This document shows positions 15,179 to 24,170 of a DNA stretch of 31,168 nt, in pieces. Positions within the stretch are counted from its first letter, which is position 1; each line of letters starts with the position of its first letter. This stretch comes from JBMNTP01 sp050945795 (GTDB lineage: Bacteria; Bacillota; Clostridia; Christensenellales; MGBC116941), in contig JBMNTP010000023.1 in the NCBI GenBank assembly GCA_050945795.1, positions 1 through 31,168 of the forward strand, in the 5' to 3' direction. The notes beneath the pieces were generated by a model. That model saw nothing but the letters and a program-made list of their open reading frames with translations, was not told the DNA's origin and did no database searches. The translations under genes and the position numbers were made by a program.

Positions 15179-16108
15179 CTATTCCTCTCCTGCAATTTTC
15201 CATTCCGGCTCCAGCTCAACGCCGTATCTTTCAAATACCGCCGCCTTTACCTTTTCCATAAGCCTAATCGCATCGGCGGCCGAAGCCCCGCCCGCGTTTA
15301 TTATAAATCCGGCGTGCAACGTACTTACCTGCGCGCCACCTATCTTCTCGCCTTTCATGCCGGCGCCTTCAATAAGCGCTCCGGCAAAATGTCCAACCGG
15401 CCTTTTAAAAACGCTGCCCGCGCTCGGATAGCTAAGCGGCTGCTTTGCCCTTCTTCTTGCGTTAAACTCGTTCATACGCACCAAAGCGTCCTGTCCGTTT
15501 TCTTGAAGCTCCATAAAGCACCGCGTGACTATAAGGCCTTTTTTAGATGCCAGGCTAGTGCGGTAACCAAAATCGAAATCCGCCGCGTCAATCGTTTCAA
15601 CGCCGTTTTCCGTAAGCACTTCCACTCTTTTTACAACCTGGCAAAGCTCTCCGCCATAAGCCCCTGCGTTCATATAAGCGCCGCCGCCCACCGTTCCCGG
15701 TATACCGCCGGCAAACTCCAGCCCCGCCATACATTTATGCGCCGCCATCCTCGCTACCGCCATAAGCGACGCTCCGGCTTGTGCGCTTATGCTTAGCCCG
15801 TCAAAGCACACTTCAGCCATGTTAGGGCATAGCTTTATAATAACGGCACGAATGCCGCCGTCCCTTACAATAAGGTTTGTGCCGCCGCCCATTATATAAT
15901 ATGGTACGCCGCAATCATCGACCTCTTTTATAATAGACGACAGCTCCTCGGCGGTTTTTGGCATAACCAGAATCTCCGCCGGACCGCCCACTCTAAAAGA
16001 AGTATGAGCATTCATAGGCTCTCTTCGCCGCAGCGCGTCGCCGTCGCCTATAAGCCTTTGAAGGCGGGCATACAGCTTATCAAATTTTTTTCGCCCTTCA
16101 ATATTCAT
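15179..16108 (-). CDS. murB: UDP-N-acetylenolpyruvoylglucosamine reductase MurB
   Basis: This is a 309-residue FAD-dependent enzyme that reduces the enolpyruvyl group to give UDP-N-acetylmuramate in peptidoglycan synthesis. FAD-binding motifs TSFRVGGPAEILV, GGGTNLIVRDGG and the glycine-rich stretch within 126-146 (LEFAGGIPGTVGGGAYMN) are present. The short-loop type with YRTS and PSAGSVFKRP, containing the active-site serine, fits the Firmicute form. Upstream, a GGAAG lies rather far from the ATG, so the start is slightly uncertain. It is 10 bases from the solute-binding-protein gene and 10 bases from the PHP gene, so all may share a transcript. Confidence 0.95.
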   Translation of the reverse strand: MNIEGRKKFDKLYARLQRLIGDGDALRRREPMNAHTSFRVGGPAEILVMPKTAEELSSIIKEVDDCGVPYYIMGGGTNLIVRDGGIRAVIIKLCPNMAEVCFDGLSISAQAGASLMAVARMAAHKCMAGLEFAGGIPGTVGGGAYMNAGAYGGELCQVVKRVEVLTENGVETIDAADFDFGYRTSLASKKGLIVTRCFMELQENGQDALVRMNEFNARRRAKQPLSYPSAGSVFKRPVGHFAGALIEGAGMKGEKIGGAQVSTLHAGFIINAGGASAADAIRLMEKVKAAVFERYGVELEPEWKIAGEE

Positions 16109-16117
16109 ACAACGATT

Positions 16118-17170
16118 TTACAACACTTCCTTGCCATTTACAACTGCGCCCATGTACGATTTAAGCCGCGCCGCCGCCTCCTCGTCTCCTGCGAGCGCCC
16201 GAACAGCCAATGCCGCTGCCTCCTCCTTTGCCCTAATGTCCCATGTAAAACAATTGGGTATTACTATGCCACCCGACATAAGATGCGCCAGCTCCTCAAG
16301 CTCGCCATCCCCCTCCGCCATAACTGGTATAACTCCCAGATCGTTTAACCCCTTTTGCACCGACGGTCTTAAAAGATAATATGCGAAATCTGAGCATACC
16401 TCTCGTTTGCCCTCCTCAAGGCCGTCCGCCACCGCGACATACTGTGCCATGTCTGTATAAGCGCCAAGAGGATAAAGCGAATACATAGGCGGATTATCGG
16501 CATCTAGAAGTTCAAAAATCATGCTGTGCGGCCCGATATAAGCGCCGGTCGCCTCAAACCCCATAGCCGTATAATGACCCGCCTGCCTTGCCGCCATATA
16601 CATGGCCACAGCGTCGCCGCCCCAGCCTGCATTCGACGCACTTATCGCCAAATCCGCCGCAGTTTCATCGTTAACGTCTATACCCTTTTCATAAAGCACA
16701 TCCTCGTTTATAAAAAGCATATACCCGCCGAGCGCATATGGTAGCGCATATAAGCCGCCGTATTCTCCGCTTTTTTTATGCTCCGGCCTTAAACCCGGGT
16801 CTTCAATCGGCGCAAGCTTGGCGGCGTCCTTAAAAAAGCCTGTCGGGAAAGAATAAACATCCGCCGTCTCCCCTGATTGCAGCCGAGCCGCCGCCTCGTC
16901 CTCCGTCATGCCCTCAATTTCTATATATACCCCAAAATTGCGTCGTTCAAAACCCCGCGATATCTGCGAGAGCCATGTTGAAAAAGCGCCATGCCCCGCC
17001 TTCCAGCCCGCGACATGCCAAACCTTTATAGCCCCCTGATACGCCGGTACGCTTCTCCCGAGCCACTGCGCCCATCTGTCCACCGATACCATAGGCGCCA
17101 AAAAGCCGGGCGCCAGCGCAAGAAAAAGCGCCACCATAATAACAGCCGCCACCCGCGCCGCCTTCTTCAT
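16118..17170 (-). CDS. Orphan extracellular solute-binding protein
   Basis: This is a 350-residue periplasmic-binding-type protein, as used by ABC importers, here exported and held at the membrane. The N-terminus is a signal or anchor segment: MKKAARVAAVIMVALFLALA. No lipobox Cys follows, so it is not a standard lipoprotein. The body has family-1 features: IKVWHVAGWKAG start, TADVYSFPTGFF, YGGLYALPYALGGYMLFIN. Start ATG at 17170 begins the signal peptide; the frame is open further upstream to 17233 but that part has no ribosome site. No ABC permease or ATPase lies nearby; the gene sits directly before murB. It may therefore serve a distant transporter or a structural or sensing role. Confidence 0.8.
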   Translation of the reverse strand: MKKAARVAAVIMVALFLALAPGFLAPMVSVDRWAQWLGRSVPAYQGAIKVWHVAGWKAGHGAFSTWLSQISRGFERRNFGVYIEIEGMTEDEAAARLQSGETADVYSFPTGFFKDAAKLAPIEDPGLRPEHKKSGEYGGLYALPYALGGYMLFINEDVLYEKGIDVNDETAADLAISASNAGWGGDAVAMYMAARQAGHYTAMGFEATGAYIGPHSMIFELLDADNPPMYSLYPLGAYTDMAQYVAVADGLEEGKREVCSDFAYYLLRPSVQKGLNDLGVIPVMAEGDGELEELAHLMSGGIVIPNCFTWDIRAKEEAAALAVRALAGDEEAAARLKSYMGAVVNGKEVL

Positions 17171-17279
17171 TAAAACACATCCCATTATCTTTATGATAAT
17201 GTATATTCGCCGCCTTTGGATTTTAACAGGCAAAAAGTCACGGGCGCCATTTAAACGGCAATATCAGCGGCATAAAACT

Positions 17280-17312
17280 AAGGCGCCCGTTATTGAGCGC
17301 CTTGCTTTTTGT
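17280..17312. terminator. Bidirectional terminator downstream of ftsH
   Basis: AAGGCGC (17280-17286) and GCGCCTT (17297-17303) form a 7 bp stem. The plus strand continues GCTTTTTG and the minus strand AGTTTTA, so it can act in both directions. It lies between ftsH and the solute-binding-protein gene. The rest of the 250-base gap (17171-17422) shows only a TATAAT-like sequence on the minus strand (around 17330) without a clear -35. Confidence 0.65.
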
Positions 17313-17422
17313 TATATTATAATGCAAATAGTCTACCAATGGCGGCTTTCACCTAGCGAAAGGACTTATGCTTCAATATCATATCCGCCATACGCTTTGC
17401 GTCAGTCTGCGGCACGAATCCA

Positions 17423-19321
17423 TTATACCGTCTGCACCGACGGTTCCAGCGTGCCTTTTGTGAACAGCTCTTCAAACTCTTCAGCATAAAGCTTTTCGCG
17501 CGATAGCAATTCTTTTGAAACGATGTGCAGCTTGTCGATATTTTCTCTTAATATATCCTTGGCTTTTTCGTAGCTCTCATTCATTATCTTGCGTATCTCA
17601 GCGTCAATTTTGGCGGTAACTTCCTCGCTAAAATGAGTTACATGCCCGTAATCCCTGCCTAAAAATACCTCGCTGCCGCCGGTACCGGCCAGATAAACGG
17701 GGCCAAGCTCGTCGCTCATACCGAATTCCGTTATCATGCGCCTGGCTATCTCGGTAGACCTCTTGAGGTCGCTTTCAGCGCCCGTGCTTACATCGTCAAA
17801 CACCAGCGACTCCGCCGCCCTGCCGCCGAGGAACTGAACTATATGCGCCATAAGCTTGTTTTTGGTTACAAATATCTTATCGTCTTTAGGCAGGCTCATA
17901 GTATATCCGGCGGCACCATGCCCCCTTGGTATTATCGATATCTCATGAACAGGGTCGCAATCCGGCAAAACCCTGGCTATAATAGCATGACCGGCCTCAT
18001 GATAGGCGGTAATCTCTTTATCATTTTCCGTCATTATGCGGCTCTTTTTCTCCGGCCCCACGATAACCCTTGTTATAGCCTCTTCAAGCTCTTCCATAGT
18101 TATCTTTTCTTTATTAGCGCGCGCCGTAAGTATAGCGCCTTCATTAAGTACGTTTTCAAGGTCGGCTCCGGTAAAGCCCGGCGTGCGCTTAGCTAACACC
18201 TTAAGGTCAACCTCTGAAGCAAACGGCTTGTTTCTCGCGTGTACCTTGAGTATTTCCTCTCGTCCCTTTACGTCGGGAAGGTTAACGGATATCTGCCTGT
18301 CAAACCTGCCCGGCCTTAGCAGCGCGGGATCAAGTATATCGGGGCGGTTGGTGGCGGCAAGTATTATAATGCCGGTATTTACATTAAAACCGTCCATCTC
18401 TACGAGCAGCTGGTTGAGCGTCTGCTCGCGCTCGTCATGCCCTCCGCCCATGCCGGCTCCACGATGACGGCCAACAGCGTCTATCTCATCTATGAAAATA
18501 ATGCAAGGATTGTTTTTCTTTGCGTTTTCAAAAAGATCTCGTACCCTTGACGCTCCAACACCTACAAACAGCTCAACAAAGTCGGAACCGGATATGCTAA
18601 AGAACGGCACATTTGCCTCTCCTGCCACCGCTTTTGCCAGCAGTGTCTTACCCGTTCCCGGCGGACCTATAAGCAAAACGCCCTTTGGTATCCTGGCGCC
18701 AAGGTCACTAAAGCGCTTGGGGTTTTTAAGAAATTCCACTATTTCGCTCAGCTCAAGCTTTTCCTCGTCCGCCCCCGCTACATCATTAAACGTGATCTTG
18801 TTTTTATCCCCAGTAGCCATGCGCGCGCGGCTTTTGCCAAACTGCATTGCCTTGCCGCCGCCCATCTGCGACTGCTGCATCATAAAATACCATACCGCTA
18901 CAAGCAGCCCGCCCATTATCAAAAACGGCAGCAACGATACAAGCCAAGACTCCTGCTCCGGCGGTTGGAAGTTGATTATAAAACCCGCCGTAGAAAGATC
19001 AACATCTTCAATAGGCCTGCCGTCGGCTATGGCAAGCTTTATATCTCTTGTAAAAGTCTCGGTGTCGGGTATGTATGTTCTAAAATCATAAAGCCGCGGG
19101 AAATCCGCCTCTCGAATTTGCGTATCTTTATGAAGGCCGTAAACATTATGCCCGCTTACAACAAGCTGCGATATGTTGCCTTCGCGCACCAATTCAAGAA
19201 AATCCGGACTGTATTTTTTATACTCTTTATCACCAACATTACCTATAATTGTCGGAGCTAACATCACCACAATTATTATAACGATTACATAAAGGAGCGG
19301 CCCCCTTATTGTTTTTTTCAA
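17423..19321 (-). CDS. ftsH: ATP-dependent zinc metalloprotease FtsH
   Basis: This is a 632-residue membrane-bound AAA protease that unfolds and degrades membrane and regulatory proteins. The first membrane helix is near residues 8-28 and the second near 127-147, with a short extracytoplasmic domain between. The AAA domain has Walker A GPPGTGKT (219-226), Walker B IIFIDEIDA (274-282) and the arginine-rich RPGRFDR. The protease domain has HEAGH (441-445) plus a later Asp in the VSTGAESDL region. The start is TTG at 19321, eight bases after AGGAGG. As in Bacillus it follows hpt. The C-terminal tail is short. All catalytic residues look intact. Confidence 0.97.
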   Translation of the reverse strand: MKKTIRGPLLYVIVIIIVVMLAPTIIGNVGDKEYKKYSPDFLELVREGNISQLVVSGHNVYGLHKDTQIREADFPRLYDFRTYIPDTETFTRDIKLAIADGRPIEDVDLSTAGFIINFQPPEQESWLVSLLPFLIMGGLLVAVWYFMMQQSQMGGGKAMQFGKSRARMATGDKNKITFNDVAGADEEKLELSEIVEFLKNPKRFSDLGARIPKGVLLIGPPGTGKTLLAKAVAGEANVPFFSISGSDFVELFVGVGASRVRDLFENAKKNNPCIIFIDEIDAVGRHRGAGMGGGHDEREQTLNQLLVEMDGFNVNTGIIILAATNRPDILDPALLRPGRFDRQISVNLPDVKGREEILKVHARNKPFASEVDLKVLAKRTPGFTGADLENVLNEGAILTARANKEKITMEELEEAITRVIVGPEKKSRIMTENDKEITAYHEAGHAIIARVLPDCDPVHEISIIPRGHGAAGYTMSLPKDDKIFVTKNKLMAHIVQFLGGRAAESLVFDDVSTGAESDLKRSTEIARRMITEFGMSDELGPVYLAGTGGSEVFLGRDYGHVTHFSEEVTAKIDAEIRKIMNESYEKAKDILRENIDKLHIVSKELLSREKLYAEEFEELFTKGTLEPSVQTV

Positions 19322-19400
19322 TTCCCGTCCTCCTGAGTCTAGTTAATTGCGAATAATCGTTTTATTCTACCATAAAATGCATATCTAAATCAACACGGGA

Positions 19401-19940
19401 TTAGGTGGTATACAGCTCCTGTTTTAAAATTCCGATATACGGCAAATTCCTGTATTTCTGATTATAGTCGAGTCCATATCCTATCAAAAACGCGTCCGGC
19501 ACCACAAATCCCACATAATCAACCTTTATATCAGTTTTCCTGCGGCTGGGCTTATCAAGCAAACAGCAGGTTTTAACGCTCAGCGGCCGACGGCTGCCGA
19601 GGTTTTCGAGCAGGTATTTGAGGGTAAGGCCGGTATCGACAATATCCTCAATTATAATAACATGCTTGTCCTCTATCTCCAGTTCAAGATCTTTAACCAA
19701 CCTAACAACTCCGGAAGAGCGCGTGCTCGCCCCGTATGACGAAACGGCCATAAAATCAAATTCCACAAACAGATCGACATTCTTTACAAGGTCGCTGTAG
19801 AACATAACCGCCCCGCGCAATATACCCACCATTAAGATATCTTTCCCTTTATAATCCTGAGTAATCTGCTTTCCAAGCTGTTTAATTCTTCCTATGATTT
19901 CTTCTTCGGTGAGCAATATGCTCGCGACGTCTTTATGCAT
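19401..19940 (-). CDS. hpt: Hypoxanthine phosphoribosyltransferase
   Basis: This is a 179-residue type I phosphoribosyltransferase that salvages hypoxanthine (and guanine) to the nucleotide using PRPP. The PRPP motif is IIEDIVDTGLTL, and the pyrophosphate loop LRGAVMFYSDL and the C-terminal VGFVVPDAFLIGYGLDYN purine-binding segment are present. The start is ATG at 19940, seven bases after GGAGG; the TTG six bases earlier would be too close to the ribosome site. It lies 15 bases after tilS and before ftsH, the conserved tilS-hpt-ftsH order of Firmicutes. Confidence 0.95.
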   Translation of the reverse strand: MHKDVASILLTEEEIIGRIKQLGKQITQDYKGKDILMVGILRGAVMFYSDLVKNVDLFVEFDFMAVSSYGASTRSSGVVRLVKDLELEIEDKHVIIIEDIVDTGLTLKYLLENLGSRRPLSVKTCCLLDKPSRRKTDIKVDYVGFVVPDAFLIGYGLDYNQKYRNLPYIGILKQELYTT

Positions 19941-19955
19941 TCTCAAACCTCCAGG

Positions 19956-21329
19956 CTATAATGCTAATATCTTATTACCTGACGCCACTATTTTCAATAC
20001 TTTTTGGGTATTTCCCTCAACTCTGTAATTCCCGCTCGACCCAATGCCTATAATCCATAGTATCTCGCCGCCCGACGCTATAACCGGCAACCTGTCTCTA
20101 ATATGCCGCTCAATCTTCGCATCGCTTAGATAATCCTTAAGCTTTTTTGTACCGGAGCCGAGCAGCCTCATCCAGTCCCCATCTCTTCTGTTCCTAAAAA
20201 CAGCATCTTTTGGAAAGGAATTGAAATCAAAGTATTCTACATAAGCGCCGTGAGTTTTAAAGTCCTCCGGTGCGCTGTCAATAACCTCCGCACGTATCAC
20301 AACGCCGCCAAGCCTCGTATCGCCGGGACAAATCAGCGGCACACTCACCTTGCCTATATCCTTTCGCTGCGTCAGTATAAGCTCTCCGTAGCCCGCTGCG
20401 GCAATATACCCTCGCACAATATCAACGCTAGCGCCCGCCCGCCTCGGCATATCAAATACAGCCTCTATATGCCGCATTTCAACATCCTTATCAAGGCCTA
20501 TCGCAGCAAGCGCCCTAATAACCACTCTTGACGCCACAGCAATATGCAGCGCGTCTAGCACATCGTATTTTATACGCACCTCGCCAAACGCTATATCAAC
20601 CTTAACCTCTAACGCCAGCTTCTCAAGGCAGTCGTTATCACGTGCCATAAGCAAAGAAGTCCTTTGCAGCGCCGCGGTTATGCCGGGATTAAACTTCATA
20701 AGCTCCGGCATAAGACGGTGGCGTATAGCGTTTCTTGTGTATTCGGTATCATAGTTTGTTTCGTCGGTAACAAAGGGAATTCCGTTTTCACGACAATACT
20801 CAAGTATGTCCGCCTTGCCGGCAAAAAGCATAGGCCTTATTATATTGCCGCTCACCGGTCGCATACCCATAAGACCCGCCGGCCCTCCGCCCCGCATCAA
20901 ATGCATAAGCATTGTCTCGGCCTGATCGTCCATATGATGGCCTACGGCAATGCATGACGCTCCCGCCTCCACCATAGCCTCATCAAGGCAGCTGTACCTA
21001 AGCTCCCTCGCCGCCTGCTCTATGCCTATTCCGTTTTGCTTAGCGTACAGCGGCACATCAACTTCAAAAACCCTAAGCGGTATGCCATGCGCCTTACAAT
21101 ACCCCGCCACAAACTCCATATCCTGCACCGCCGACGCTCCGCGTATACCGTGTTGCACATGCGCGCCGCTTATTTTCCCCGGCCTTAAGCGCGCTAAGCA
21201 GTGCAGCAGCGCCATGCCGTCTGCGCCGCCGCTTACCGCCACCACCGCGTTTTCGCCGTCCGGCAGCATGTCATATTCATATAAAGCTTTTTTTACCGCC
21301 TCAAAAAGGCTTAAATTCTGTTTTCGCAT
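19956..21329 (-). CDS. tilS: tRNA(Ile)-lysidine synthase TilS
   Basis: This enzyme converts C34 of the CAU-anticodon tRNA-Ile to lysidine so that it reads AUA. The product is 457 residues, with the N-terminal PP-loop ATPase domain, then the TilS substrate-binding domain and the C-terminal domain (LLGSGTKKLKDYL, RLPVIASGGEILWI). The PP-loop reads VAVSGGADGMALL (Ser33 to Leu42); the usual SGGxDS has Gly38 in place of the last Ser (GGC for AGC). Other motifs such as VGHHMDDQAET and RNAIRHRLMP are intact. The start is ATG at 21329. The frame opens upstream to a TTG inside a terminator stem, which is not a credible start. No strong ribosome site precedes the ATG. Confidence 0.93.
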   Translation of the reverse strand: MRKQNLSLFEAVKKALYEYDMLPDGENAVVAVSGGADGMALLHCLARLRPGKISGAHVQHGIRGASAVQDMEFVAGYCKAHGIPLRVFEVDVPLYAKQNGIGIEQAARELRYSCLDEAMVEAGASCIAVGHHMDDQAETMLMHLMRGGGPAGLMGMRPVSGNIIRPMLFAGKADILEYCRENGIPFVTDETNYDTEYTRNAIRHRLMPELMKFNPGITAALQRTSLLMARDNDCLEKLALEVKVDIAFGEVRIKYDVLDALHIAVASRVVIRALAAIGLDKDVEMRHIEAVFDMPRRAGASVDIVRGYIAAAGYGELILTQRKDIGKVSVPLICPGDTRLGGVVIRAEVIDSAPEDFKTHGAYVEYFDFNSFPKDAVFRNRRDGDWMRLLGSGTKKLKDYLSDAKIERHIRDRLPVIASGGEILWIIGIGSSGNYRVEGNTQKVLKIVASGNKILAL

Positions 21330-21348
21330 ATCGGTATTATTGTATATA

Positions 21349-21383
21349 TAAAAAAAAGGTTTGACAACCCGAATTGTCAAACC
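21349..21383 (-). terminator. Strong terminator between the structured RNA and tilS
   Basis: On the minus strand GGTTTGACAA (21383-21374) pairs perfectly with TTGTCAAACC (21367-21358) across a 6-base TTCGGG loop and is followed by eight T residues. It lies 20 bases before the tilS ATG, so it ends the upstream RNA and may act as an attenuator for tilS. Confidence 0.9.
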
Positions 21384-21540
21384 TCTAAGTGTTAATAGCC
21401 TCCTGCGGCCAAACCTGTTAAATCAGTTGGACGCTAAACTTTGTAAAATGCCACATGTCCGGCATTTTAGATCAATGCTCTTGTTGGTGGACAACCTCGC
21501 CTGTATTAACTCTTAGACTTGCCTTTCTTCGCCCAAGAGT
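21349..21540 (-). ncRNA. Unassigned structured RNA between spoIIE and tilS
   Basis: This gene-free stretch folds on the minus strand into a compact multi-branched shape. A 14 bp closing stem with one mismatch joins 21517-21504 to 21397-21384. Inside it are a perfect 9 bp hairpin (21469-21461 with 21452-21444, loop of 8), a small GTTG/CAAC hairpin (21495-21483) and a hairpin pairing 21430-21424 with 21417-21409 (one 2-base bulge). The closing stem abuts a perfect terminator. It lacks T-box, SRP, RNase P and tmRNA signatures I know, and is not the simple rod of 6S RNA. It is either a small RNA or the leader of tilS. The exact 5' end is unknown; no clear promoter is visible downstream of the spoIIE stop. 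Confidence 0.6.
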
Positions 21541-21564
21541 ATCGTAAGGAATATAATGCTTCTA

Positions 21565-23868
21565 TTATCCCGCCTTTATAACTATCGCCGTCATATCGTC
21601 GGAATGGCCTTGCATGCTTTCTGCCCGGCTTATAACGGCGTCCGCCATGCCCTGCGCTCCGCTTTCGCCATGCTCTTTCACCGCCCAGTCCACAAGCTCT
21701 TTAACGCCGCTTTCTCCTCCCACTTTATCGTAAACGCCGTCCGTCATCATAAAAACTATATCGCCTTGCTCTATCCTTATCTCGCTTACGCAGGGCTGTA
21801 ACTCCTCTAAAACTCCTATGGGCAGCGAACCGGACGACACCTGTTTTATGCCCTGCTTTGCCGCGATATAGCTTGGCATCGAGCCTATTTTTATAAACCG
21901 GCACATGCCTTCTATAAGATCTATTACGCAAACGTCCGCCGTTGAATACATATCTTCGGCGCTTCTTAGCACCATAAGCTTGTTTATGGTATCGAAAATG
22001 GCGCTTTCCTCGAATCCGGCCTGGTAAAAATTCTCCACCAGAGAAACAGTCGCCCGGCTCTCCTTCGCCGCTCTCTCCCCAGTCCCCATCCCATCGCTCA
22101 GGCAGACAATAAGCCGCCCATCCTTCAGTTTCAACATTGAATGATTGTCTCCGCACGCTATCTCCCCTTTCTTCATGCGCATAGCCGCGCCCAAACTCAC
22201 TTCCATTGCCGGCGCCTCCTCAAATACAAGATGGCAGCTGCTTTTTGACTCAAGATTGCAAATACCCTGTCTTTTTCCCATCTTTCTGTTGCAGGCAGCG
22301 CTGACAACCTTTTCAATTATCTTTTGACACGCCAGCTTGCCTCCGCATTGCTTAATCACCACATGCACCTCTATCTTGCCCGCCGACCGCGCCAGTACTT
22401 CTTGAGCCTTTATGCCCTTCATGTCAAGCTTCCTCACAATCTCCGCCTCAAGGCCCTGATCAAAGCTCGTTTCAACATCTATCTGCGCCGCTATCGAATT
22501 TATTACACCCGCAACGCCTGTAAGCTGCTTACCCACCAGTTGCCGGCTTTCCTCGACCCTGTTTTCGGCCTGCAAATTGAGATTGTAATTGCGATATGCG
22601 ATATCAAGCTCTCGTATAAGCTCGTCCCTCTTTAAGCAGCCCTCAAGCAGCGTATCCGGCGGACAGCTTAAATCGCCGCGCTGCCGATGATGCTCAAATA
22701 AGCCCGAGCATTCGGCATATGTAGTATAGAAACCATTTACCCAACACGCCTTATGCATGGCGCAGTTGCCGCACACCTCGCCGGATACAGGGCGTATTAC
22801 GGTGGTTATATCTCTTTCAACAGAGCGCGCGTCGTTTATCGATGTAAAAGCGTCAGCCATTTTTTTAAAAACCGTTGATATCTCTTTAAGGCGTGATAAA
22901 GCCAGCTCCTTAAGCCTTGTTGCAAATAATCGCTCATCATACGCGCGCCTTGTATAGCTGTCGGCGAATCTGCCAAGATAGCTTATAACCCGCTTTGGCA
23001 ATATATTTAGCAAAATTCCTGCTATAAGCATGTCCTGAATTTTTATAATCCTTATGCTCGATCCGTTTAAATACAGCGTTAACACAGCATTCGCCAATAT
23101 AAAACCTATGGCGCTACCCGGCCGCTTAAGCTTTCTAAGTGATCCTGCCACCATTGAGCAAACAGCCATATTGCCTATATAAAGTGCGTCCATGCCGCCT
23201 ATAGAGCCCGCAAGCCCCATAACCGCACCCGCCGCCGCTCCGGCTCCGCTGCCGCCAAGGTAAGCGAATGTCATGCATATAAAAGTCGCCAATACCCCGC
23301 CAAGACTGATGCCAAAGATTTCCGCCTTGCCAAGCCCAATTACAGCCGCACAGCCGCACAGAGCTAAACCTGTTACCTCCTCATGGCTTAGCATAGAGCG
23401 CTTAGGCCCTGTTATCATTTCCGCCGCCATAGTAAACGCCATATACATAAGCACCGTAAGCCCGGCGCCCGCCAGCCCCGTAAGCGCTGTGTAAGTAAGC
23501 CGCCCGTCTATCAGCAGCGTTGTAGACACCGCTACAGCAGCTATAGCCACGATGCGGATACCGTATTTTACCGGTTTGATTTTAAAAAGGAATCCTAAAA
23601 GAGAAGCGCAGAGAGTTACCGCTAAAGGAGTTGAAGGAAAGGGAGTTGACAGCGCCAGACCGGCAAGGCTACCTACAAGCGCCGCACCCGGTTGCGCGAG
23701 GCCTGTCCAAGCCGCAGCCGCGAAAGCCGGCGCAAAAGGAGATACAAAGCCTTCAAGGCTTATTCTGCCAAGGAAGAATCCCGCCAGCGCCGACAGCACC
23801 ATGCGCGCTATCTGATAGATGCTTATGCTGTTTCTGGCCATTTTGCGCTGTGTTCTCATAATAGACAT
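21565..23868 (-). CDS. spoIIE: Stage II sporulation protein E (membrane PP2C phosphatase)
   Basis: SpoIIE dephosphorylates SpoIIAA at the asymmetric septum and so activates sigma-F in the forespore. The product, about 767 residues from ATG 23868, has an N-terminal region with many hydrophobic helices (about residues 20-310). A central regulatory region contains a Cys-rich stretch (CGNCAMHKACW). The C-terminal PP2C domain has SDGMGTGERA, MTDGVYDKVG and DDMTAIVI metal-binding aspartates. Length is close to the Bacillus protein. The start is uncertain: the frame is open to 24006, but the part before residue 47 is low in coding quality. Downstream lies the structured RNA, then tilS, as in the Bacillus neighbourhood. 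Confidence 0.92.
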   Translation of the reverse strand: MSIMRTQRKMARNSISIYQIARMVLSALAGFFLGRISLEGFVSPFAPAFAAAAWTGLAQPGAALVGSLAGLALSTPFPSTPLAVTLCASLLGFLFKIKPVKYGIRIVAIAAVAVSTTLLIDGRLTYTALTGLAGAGLTVLMYMAFTMAAEMITGPKRSMLSHEEVTGLALCGCAAVIGLGKAEIFGISLGGVLATFICMTFAYLGGSGAGAAAGAVMGLAGSIGGMDALYIGNMAVCSMVAGSLRKLKRPGSAIGFILANAVLTLYLNGSSIRIIKIQDMLIAGILLNILPKRVISYLGRFADSYTRRAYDERLFATRLKELALSRLKEISTVFKKMADAFTSINDARSVERDITTVIRPVSGEVCGNCAMHKACWVNGFYTTYAECSGLFEHHRQRGDLSCPPDTLLEGCLKRDELIRELDIAYRNYNLNLQAENRVEESRQLVGKQLTGVAGVINSIAAQIDVETSFDQGLEAEIVRKLDMKGIKAQEVLARSAGKIEVHVVIKQCGGKLACQKIIEKVVSAACNRKMGKRQGICNLESKSSCHLVFEEAPAMEVSLGAAMRMKKGEIACGDNHSMLKLKDGRLIVCLSDGMGTGERAAKESRATVSLVENFYQAGFEESAIFDTINKLMVLRSAEDMYSTADVCVIDLIEGMCRFIKIGSMPSYIAAKQGIKQVSSGSLPIGVLEELQPCVSEIRIEQGDIVFMMTDGVYDKVGGESGVKELVDWAVKEHGESGAQGMADAVISRAESMQGHSDDMTAIVIKAG

Positions 23869-23958
23869 GCTCAACACCACCACTTCGTCATGTGCCATCA
23901 ATTTTACACGGCGGCAGGCGCACACTCTGTCGCATGGCGCAATGTATTCTGAAAAAAA

Positions 23959-24005
23959 AACGACAATATTTACGACTAAAAAGCACCTCTCGTATATATT
24001 TGACA
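23959..24005 (-). promoter_or_regulatory. Possible Spo0A boxes upstream of spoIIE
   Basis: Reading the minus strand, TGTCAAA (24005-23999) matches the Spo0A box TGTCGAA in 6 of 7 positions, and TGTCGTT (23965-23959) in 5 of 7. The spoIIE promoter of Bacillus is activated by Spo0A. The region is AT-rich, so chance matches are likely; only weak support. Confidence 0.25.
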
Positions 24006-24115
24006 AATACCCCTAAATATAAAGTAATTATGCGTATGTATTTATGGCGAATAGCTATATAAAAATTTATATACACTTTTTTTAAAAAACATTACGCAAC
24101 TTATAAAAAAACATC

Positions 24116-24144
24116 TTGCAAAAGTTCGTACAGTTTGCTATACT
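24116..24144 (+). promoter_or_regulatory. Sigma-A promoter for the tRNA genes
   Basis: The -35 is TTGCAA (24116-24121) and the -10 TATACT (24139-24144), with a 17-base spacer and an upstream TG giving an extended -10. It stands 26 bases before tRNA-Met. Confidence 0.8.
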
Positions 24145-24170
24145 ACCAATTGCGACTGAATCGCTGACGC

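Noticed and set aside
21330..21380. N-terminal extension of TilS from a TTG at 21380
   Set aside because: The extension would be translated from the terminator stem and its T tract; TilS homology begins after the ATG at 21329.
21349..21540. T-box or other common riboswitch before tilS
   Set aside because: No AGGGTGGNACCGCG-like T-box sequence or known riboswitch core was seen; left as an unassigned RNA.
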